Shown piece after piece: positions 6,500 through 10,389 of a stretch of 10,389 nt of DNA. This DNA is from Comamonadaceae bacterium (GTDB lineage Bacteria > Pseudomonadota > Gammaproteobacteria > Burkholderiales > Burkholderiaceae_C), in NCBI GenBank assembly GCA_947372005.1, contig CANBRV010000062.1, positions 1 to 10,389 on the forward strand. The letters are read 5' to 3'. The first letter of the stretch is position 1, and the number at the start of each line of letters is the position of its first letter. Both the position numbers and the translations under genes were made by a program. The notes beneath the pieces are model-generated. The model made no database searches and had not been told where the DNA came from. It saw only the letters and a program-made list of their open reading frames with translations.

Positions 6500-6973
6500 A
6501 TGTTACATCGCATTCATCTACAAATTTCTTTTGTCCTGTTAGGTCTTGTAGCCAGTCTTCACGCCAATGCCGACGCACCAGTACAACCACGCCCCCAATT
6601 GCCCAACTACAAACAAGAATGCGCTGCATGCCATATGGCTTATCCGCCTGGATTTTTGCCCGCTGAGTCTTGGCGCAAGATCATGAGCACGCTACCCAAG
6701 CACTACGGTGTCGATGCCTCGGTTGATGACTTGGTACTTTTGAAAGAAATCTCAGGCTGGCTAGCGGCCAATGCAGGAACGTACAAGCGTTCGGGCGAAG
6801 TCACTGCTAGTGGGCGGATAACAGATTCGACATGGTTTATCCGTAAGCACCGCGAAGTATCACAAGATATTTGGAAACGACCCGCTATCAAAAGCACCTC
6901 CAACTGTATCGCCTGCCATGCTGGCGCAGAACACGGAAATTTTAATGAGCATGCCGTCCGCATACCAAAATAA
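6500..6973 (+). CDS. dhc: DHC-type dihaem cytochrome c
   Basis: A 157-residue exported cytochrome. A signal peptide is visible, with a hydrophobic core at about 9-20 and likely cleavage after ANA (24). Two c-type haem sites are present: CAACH at 41-45 near the mature N-terminus and CIACH at 136-140 near the C-terminus. The segments YPPGFLPAESWRKIM and STWFIRKHREVSQDIWKRPAIKS are typical of the DHC family, a low-potential dihaem electron carrier known from Rhodobacter sphaeroides and Shewanella that donates electrons to SHP. Several further histidines (H50-type spacing is absent, but H145 and H151 are present) may supply axial ligands. It is first of three co-directional genes, with the SHP gene starting 11 bases later. 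No ribosome binding site is clear; ATG at 6500 is the only start that gives a complete signal peptide. Confidence 0.92.
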   Translation: MLHRIHLQISFVLLGLVASLHANADAPVQPRPQLPNYKQECAACHMAYPPGFLPAESWRKIMSTLPKHYGVDASVDDLVLLKEISGWLAANAGTYKRSGEVTASGRITDSTWFIRKHREVSQDIWKRPAIKSTSNCIACHAGAEHGNFNEHAVRIPK

Positions 6974-6984
6974 ATAATACGAAT

Positions 6985-7404
6985 ATGAAGCTCTCTTACA
7001 AAATATGGGTCAGCGTAACCACGCTCTTTATTGGCATAACAAATGTTGTGGCACAAACAAATTTGACGCAACAGCATGCTAATTGGACAATCCAAGCGAA
7101 AAGCTCAGATGCAGCATTTACGCCATCTGCAGAGCGCGGGAAAAATTTCTATGGCCGAATCTTCCGAGCAGGAAACGAGATGGCAAGTTGCTCCACCTGC
7201 CACACTGCTAACCCGAAAGCAGTTGGCAAGCACGCAATAACTGGGAAAGATATCCCTGCACTATCGCCAACTACAAATGCTGAACGCTTCACAGATGCGA
7301 AAAAATCTGAAAAATGGTTCAAACGTAATTGCATGGATGTGATCGGGCGGGAATGCACTGCCGCTGAAAAATCCGACTTGGCCGCTTGGCTGTTGAGTAA
7401 TTGA
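6985..7404 (+). CDS. shp: SHP-like monohaem cytochrome c (DUF1924)
   Basis: A 139-residue periplasmic cytochrome. A signal peptide covers about 1-23 (cleavage after VVA). A single haem site, CSTCH, lies at 69-73. The C-terminal half carries the family pattern ERFTDAKKSEKWFKRNCMDVIGREC broken here as ERFTDAKK, EKWFKRNC and IGREC. In Rhodobacter SHP (sphaeroides haem protein) an unusual asparagine is the sixth haem ligand, displaced when oxygen or nitric oxide binds, beside a disulfide; Asn115 with Cys116 and Cys124 is the likely equivalent here, by inference from the motif. A role as an oxygen- or NO-binding terminal electron acceptor fed by DHC and the cytochrome b is the working model for the family; physiological function remains unsettled. 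The cytochrome b gene starts eight bases after the stop. Confidence 0.9.
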   Translation: MKLSYKIWVSVTTLFIGITNVVAQTNLTQQHANWTIQAKSSDAAFTPSAERGKNFYGRIFRAGNEMASCSTCHTANPKAVGKHAITGKDIPALSPTTNAERFTDAKKSEKWFKRNCMDVIGRECTAAEKSDLAAWLLSN

Positions 7405-7412
7405 GCTCCGTC

Positions 7413-8027
7413 ATGAATACAAAAATTTTAATTTGGGATCGAATCGTTCGCTTGGGGCATTGGCTCCTAGCATGCAGCTTCATTGTGGCCTACATGAGCG
7501 CTGAGTCTGAGCGCTGGCGCGTCGTTCATGTTGTCAGTGGTTGCTTGGTCTTTGCTGCCGTCATCATGCGAGTCGTGTGGGGATTTGTTGGCTCGTATCA
7601 CGCACGTTTTATTAATTTTGTGCGTCATCCAAAGCATGCTTGGGCTTATTTGAAAAGCCTAACCAATAAAAAACCAGAACACCACGAAGGCCATAACCCT
7701 GCTGGCGGCTGGGCGGTACTCGGTTTACTCAGCTTAAGCCTACTGGCAAGCGTGACAGGTTGGATGGCCTATAACAATTTGGGAGGAACGAAGCTTAGTG
7801 AATGGCATGAGTTGGCCTCGAATCTTGCAGTCCTACTCGTCATAGTTCATGTGTTCGCTGTCATCGTTAGCTCTTACCTGCATCGAGAAAACTTGATCAC
7901 ATCGATGTTTACAGGCTTACGGCATGGTAATTTAAGCGCGCGTATCAAAGATGCGAGAGCCGCGTCAATATTCTTGTACTTTCTAGTTGTGGCGTGCATT
8001 GCCTATGCAGCCTATCGCTACACTTAA
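7413..8027 (+). CDS. Membrane cytochrome b561-like protein
   Basis: A 204-residue integral membrane di-haem b protein of the bacterial cytochrome b561/Ni,Fe-hydrogenase cytochrome b type. Membrane segments are at about 12-28, 38-58, 98-118, 134-155 and 184-203. Likely haem-ligating histidines are His16 (RLGHW), His39 (RVVHVVSG), His132 (EWHELASN) and His146 (VIVHVF). The loop HEGHNPAGG (91-99) is characteristic of the family. It probably oxidises quinol and passes electrons to the periplasmic DHC and SHP encoded just upstream. I chose ATG at 7413; a TTG at 7401 overlaps the SHP stop and is less likely. It is last in the operon and is followed by a terminator-like hairpin. The partner quinone and direction of electron flow are inferred from the family. 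Confidence 0.92.
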   Translation: MNTKILIWDRIVRLGHWLLACSFIVAYMSAESERWRVVHVVSGCLVFAAVIMRVVWGFVGSYHARFINFVRHPKHAWAYLKSLTNKKPEHHEGHNPAGGWAVLGLLSLSLLASVTGWMAYNNLGGTKLSEWHELASNLAVLLVIVHVFAVIVSSYLHRENLITSMFTGLRHGNLSARIKDARAASIFLYFLVVACIAYAAYRYT

Positions 8028-8048
8028 AAAGTCGCCTAGCGACTCATT
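8026..8048. terminator. Bidirectional terminator-like hairpin
   Basis: AGTCGC at 8030-8035 and GCGACT at 8039-8044 form a perfect 6-base-pair stem around the 3-base loop CTA. An A-run lies to the left (8026-8030) and CATTTT to the right, so each strand reads a stem followed by U-rich RNA. It sits between the convergent cytochrome b gene and the exported coiled-coil gene, whose TAG stop is the loop itself. The stem is short, so termination may be partial. Confidence 0.6.
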
Positions 8049-8689
8049 TTCTCGGCTTTAGCGGCATCTTCCTTTTCTCGCGCTTTTTGTTTTTCAGCTA
8101 AATCCTGCAAGCCCTCATCGCGGCGCTTGATCCGTTTAGCAAGCTCATGTTGCTTTTCTTCGTAGGCAGCGCGTTTTGCTGCTTTCTCTTGCTCTGACGG
8201 CAAAGGCGCTTTATTTGCTGCTTTTTCAGCCGCTCTATCAACGCTCTTGTCTGCTAGAGGCTGGCTATCTTTATCCAATTTCTTTTGTGCGCGATCTGCG
8301 GCACGCTTAGCAGTCGCAGCTAACGCATCTTGACGAGTTTTTTCTTTCTCTGCCATCGCATTCGCCGATGTTTTGTCGTCTAATTTTTGCTGCTGCTTGG
8401 CAGCGGCTACTTTGCGATCCATTTCATTTAAAACCAACTCTTGCCTAGTTAACGCATCCAAGTCGCGTGTGCGCTGCAGCTTAATGTCGTCTCGGCATGA
8501 TGTCACCACAAACCGCGTTTGACACTCACGATCAAGCGTCTCGAACTTGCTATGAATCGCCGTACGCTCAGACTCAAGGCGGGCACGCTCAAGGCCGCGT
8601 CCTTCTGGGGTTTGAATATCAGGCGCAGAAAATACAACGTTAGAGAAAAACGCTATGCAGACCCATACTTTGAATTGCACTTTACGCAT
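8036..8689 (-). CDS. Exported Lys/Ala-rich coiled-coil protein, unknown function
   Basis: A 217-residue protein with an N-terminal signal peptide (positive MRKVQFK, hydrophobic core to about 20, cleavage near 21-22). The mature region is strongly charged and rich in Ala, Lys, Glu, Asp and Gln, probably a long helix or coiled coil from about 30 to the end. Two cysteines, Cys56 and Cys65, in DRECQTRFVVTSC, could form a periplasmic disulfide; they are the most specific-looking part. I recall exported hypothetical proteins of this appearance in Burkholderiales but know no function. The ATG at 8689 overlaps the zapE stop as TGATG and has AAGGGG four bases upstream; GTG at 8692 is the alternative. 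It is the last gene of the lpdA-zapE transcript. Low-complexity composition makes database matches to other coiled-coil proteins unreliable. Confidence 0.82.
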   Translation of the reverse strand: MRKVQFKVWVCIAFFSNVVFSAPDIQTPEGRGLERARLESERTAIHSKFETLDRECQTRFVVTSCRDDIKLQRTRDLDALTRQELVLNEMDRKVAAAKQQQKLDDKTSANAMAEKEKTRQDALAATAKRAADRAQKKLDKDSQPLADKSVDRAAEKAANKAPLPSEQEKAAKRAAYEEKQHELAKRIKRRDEGLQDLAEKQKAREKEDAAKAEKMSR

Positions 8690-9798
8690 CACGCCCCTTT
8701 CAAAGACAGGCTTGTATCGACATCACGCCGCTCTAAAGCCAAATAATCTTTGGATTGCATTTCGTTTAAACGTGAAATCGTCCGTGGAAATTCATGCGCC
8801 AAGGGACCTTCAGTGTAGAGTTGCTCTGGAGACACTGCTGCCGACACAATAAGCTTCACCCGGCGATCATAGAGTACATCAATAAGCCATGTAAAGCGCC
8901 TCGCCTCAGAAGCATGACGCACAAACATTTGCGGTACCTCTGAAAGAATAACAGTATGAAACTGCGTTGCAATTTCTAAATAATCATTTTGGCTGCGCGG
9001 TCCTCCGCACAAGGTTTTAAAGTCAAACCAGACGACACCACCAGCTTTTTTATAGGCATGAATTTCACGCGCTTCAATATGAAGAACTGGATTTTCTTCC
9101 TTGGCCTCGGCTAAACGCACAAAAGCATCATTTAAAGCATCACTAGCAGCGCCATCTAATGGATAGTGATACAGCTTCAGAGAATCCATCGTAATACGTC
9201 GATAGTCCGTGCCGTTATCAACGTTCAGCACATGCAACTTCGTATTCAAAAGCTCAATCGCAGGCTTTAACCGATCGCGATGCAAGCCATTTGGATACAA
9301 ATCATCTGGCTTGAAGTTGCTTGTCGTGACCATACCCACGCCGTACTTAAACATAGCGTCCAACAGACGATGCAAAATCATGGCGTCCGTAATATCCGCA
9401 ACGTGAAACTCATCAAAACAAATCAGCCGATAGCGTTTACTGATTCGCTTTCCCAATTCGTCTAAGGGATTCACAATGCCCTGCAAATCAGCGAGCTCGC
9501 GGTGCACTTCGCGCATAAATTCGTGAAAGTGCAGCCGCGTTTTTCGCTTCAGTGGGATAGCTTCAAAAAAGCAATCCATCAAAAAGCTCTTGCCACGTCC
9601 CACACCACCGTACAAATAAACGCCTTGCGGAATATCTGGCTTATTAAAGAGTTTTTTTAGTTTGGTGGAGCGTTGTTCAAAGTATGCTGACCAATTTTTT
9701 GCACAAGCATCTAGCGCCTGAACACCTGCCAATTGAGCAGGGTCAGACGTATAGCCGCGCTTCTTTAGCTCAGCAAGATAGATGTCAAGGACAGACAC
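8689..9798 (-). CDS. zapE: Cell division protein ZapE (AFG1-type AAA ATPase)
   Basis: A 369-residue cytosolic P-loop ATPase of the AFG1/LACE1 family. Walker A is GGVGRGKS (64-71) and Walker B LICFDEFH (125-132); TTSN follows as the sensor-1 strand, and FHEFM (91-95) and DITDAM (135-140) are family hallmarks. In E. coli ZapE associates with the division ring and destabilises FtsZ polymers under low oxygen and other stress; mitochondrial homologues aid protein quality control. The start is GTG at 9798, giving MSVLDIYLAELKKRGY, a normal family N-terminus; no clear ribosome binding site precedes it. The start is 12 bases after the lpdA stop, so it is co-transcribed with the 2-oxoacid dehydrogenase genes, an order common in Burkholderiales. 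Confidence 0.95.
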   Translation of the reverse strand: MSVLDIYLAELKKRGYTSDPAQLAGVQALDACAKNWSAYFEQRSTKLKKLFNKPDIPQGVYLYGGVGRGKSFLMDCFFEAIPLKRKTRLHFHEFMREVHRELADLQGIVNPLDELGKRISKRYRLICFDEFHVADITDAMILHRLLDAMFKYGVGMVTTSNFKPDDLYPNGLHRDRLKPAIELLNTKLHVLNVDNGTDYRRITMDSLKLYHYPLDGAASDALNDAFVRLAEAKEENPVLHIEAREIHAYKKAGGVVWFDFKTLCGGPRSQNDYLEIATQFHTVILSEVPQMFVRHASEARRFTWLIDVLYDRRVKLIVSAAVSPEQLYTEGPLAHEFPRTISRLNEMQSKDYLALERRDVDTSLSLKGA

Positions 9799-9810
9799 GA
9801 AGCAGCTAAA

Positions 9811-10389
9811 TTAGAAATTCAGCGTCCGCTTATCCACAGCCAACGCCGCCTCTTTCGTCGATTCCGACAAGCTTGGATGTGCATGACAAATACGAGCGAT
9901 ATCCTCACTTGATGCACGGAACTCCATCGCCATTACCAGCTCTGCAATCAACTCCGATGCCTGCGGCCCAATGATGTGTGCGCCTAGCACTTCGTCGGTT
10001 TTGGCATCCGCTAGAATTTTGACAAAACCCGTGGTATCGCCCAGCGCACGGGCTCTGCCGTTAGCCAAGAATGGAAATTGGCCCGCCTTGTATGCCACGC
10101 CATCGGCCTTCAATTGCTGCTCGGTTTTGCCGACCCATGCAATTTCAGGGCTGGTGTAAATCACCCACGGAATCGTATTGAAGTTCACGTGTCCGTGCTG
10201 ACCTGCAATGCGCTCGGCCACGGCAACACCCTCTTCTTCGGCCTTGTGCGCCAGCATCGGGCCGCGAACCACGTCGCCCACCGCCCACACGTTTGGCAAG
10301 TTGGTTTGGCAGTGGTCATTGACGACGATTGCACCGCGCTCGTCCAATTGCAACCCGACTGCAGCGGCGTTCAGACCATTGGTATTGGG
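9811..10389 (-). CDS. lpdA: Dihydrolipoyl dehydrogenase, C-terminal part
   Basis: The last 192 residues of a flavoprotein whose 5' part is beyond the right edge; the reading frame stays open to the final base (beginning PNTNGLNAAAVGLQ). It is the E3 subunit that reoxidises dihydrolipoamide of 2-oxoacid dehydrogenase complexes, passing electrons through FAD to NAD. The FAD-contacting motif VWAVGDVVRGPMLAHKAEEEG and the interface-domain segment PWVIYTSPEIAWVG are present. The C-terminal HAHPSLSES supplies the conserved His-Glu pair that acts as base for the partner subunit's thiol. The redox cysteines lie in the missing N-terminal part. Because zapE follows, this is probably the E3 of the 2-oxoglutarate dehydrogenase operon (sucA-sucB-lpdA order), but the neighbours are not in view. 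Confidence 0.96.
   Translation of the reverse strand, partial: PNTNGLNAAAVGLQLDERGAIVVNDHCQTNLPNVWAVGDVVRGPMLAHKAEEEGVAVAERIAGQHGHVNFNTIPWVIYTSPEIAWVGKTEQQLKADGVAYKAGQFPFLANGRARALGDTTGFVKILADAKTDEVLGAHIIGPQASELIAELVMAMEFRASSEDIARICHAHPSLSESTKEAALAVDKRTLNF

Noticed and set aside
1..10389. Mobile elements, CRISPR arrays, tRNA or rRNA genes, defence or toxin systems
   Set aside because: No terminal inverted repeats, transposase motifs, spaced repeats, cloverleaf sequences or toxin-antitoxin pairs were recognised; the window is compact housekeeping and respiratory DNA.

Overview
The window looks like a chromosomal stretch from a betaproteobacterium of the order Burkholderiales. I infer this from gene order and protein flavour: a surE-pcm-nlpD cluster running toward rlmD, and a dihydrolipoyl dehydrogenase gene followed directly by zapE. 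Both arrangements are typical of Comamonadaceae and relatives. Base composition is balanced rather than very GC-rich, so a freshwater or otherwise lower-GC member is plausible. I cannot name genus or species. The window is densely coding: I see no rRNA, tRNA, insertion sequence, CRISPR array or phage gene, and the only long non-coding stretch is about 170 bases.

Left block (1-3458, minus strand): surE, pcm, nlpD, a coiled-coil protein with a J-domain-like HPD segment, and the first 23 codons of rlmD. The genes overlap or lie within about 13 bases of each other, so they are probably one transcript covering stationary-phase survival, protein repair and cell-wall hydrolase control. In many Proteobacteria rpoS follows nlpD. 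Here that slot holds the J-domain-like gene and no rpoS is present between nlpD and rlmD.

Middle (3524-5646): a plus-strand zinc-free MDR-type quinone oxidoreductase is divergent from surE and convergent with a histidine kinase gene; their stop codons overlap.

Electron-transfer module (4513-8027): a minus-strand PmrAB/QseBC-like two-component system (regulator, then kinase, with an ATGA overlap) faces a plus-strand three-gene cytochrome operon: a DHC-type dihaem cytochrome c, an SHP-type monohaem cytochrome c and a membrane cytochrome b561-like protein. This matches the DHC/SHP/cytochrome b gene set known from Rhodobacter and Shewanella. The intergenic region between the two units carries two PmrA-box-like direct repeats (hexamer-N5-hexamer), back to back in opposite orientations. 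This suggests the regulator controls both its own operon and the cytochromes; it is the most interesting regulatory signal in the window.

Right block (8036-10389, minus strand): the C-terminal part of dihydrolipoyl dehydrogenase (lpdA), then zapE (AFG1-type ATPase), then an exported Lys/Ala-rich coiled-coil protein of unknown function. A small hairpin between this block and the cytochrome operon probably terminates both. I see no clearly new system; the unusual points are the rpoS-less locus, the palindromic pair of regulator boxes, and the uncharacterised exported protein tied to zapE.
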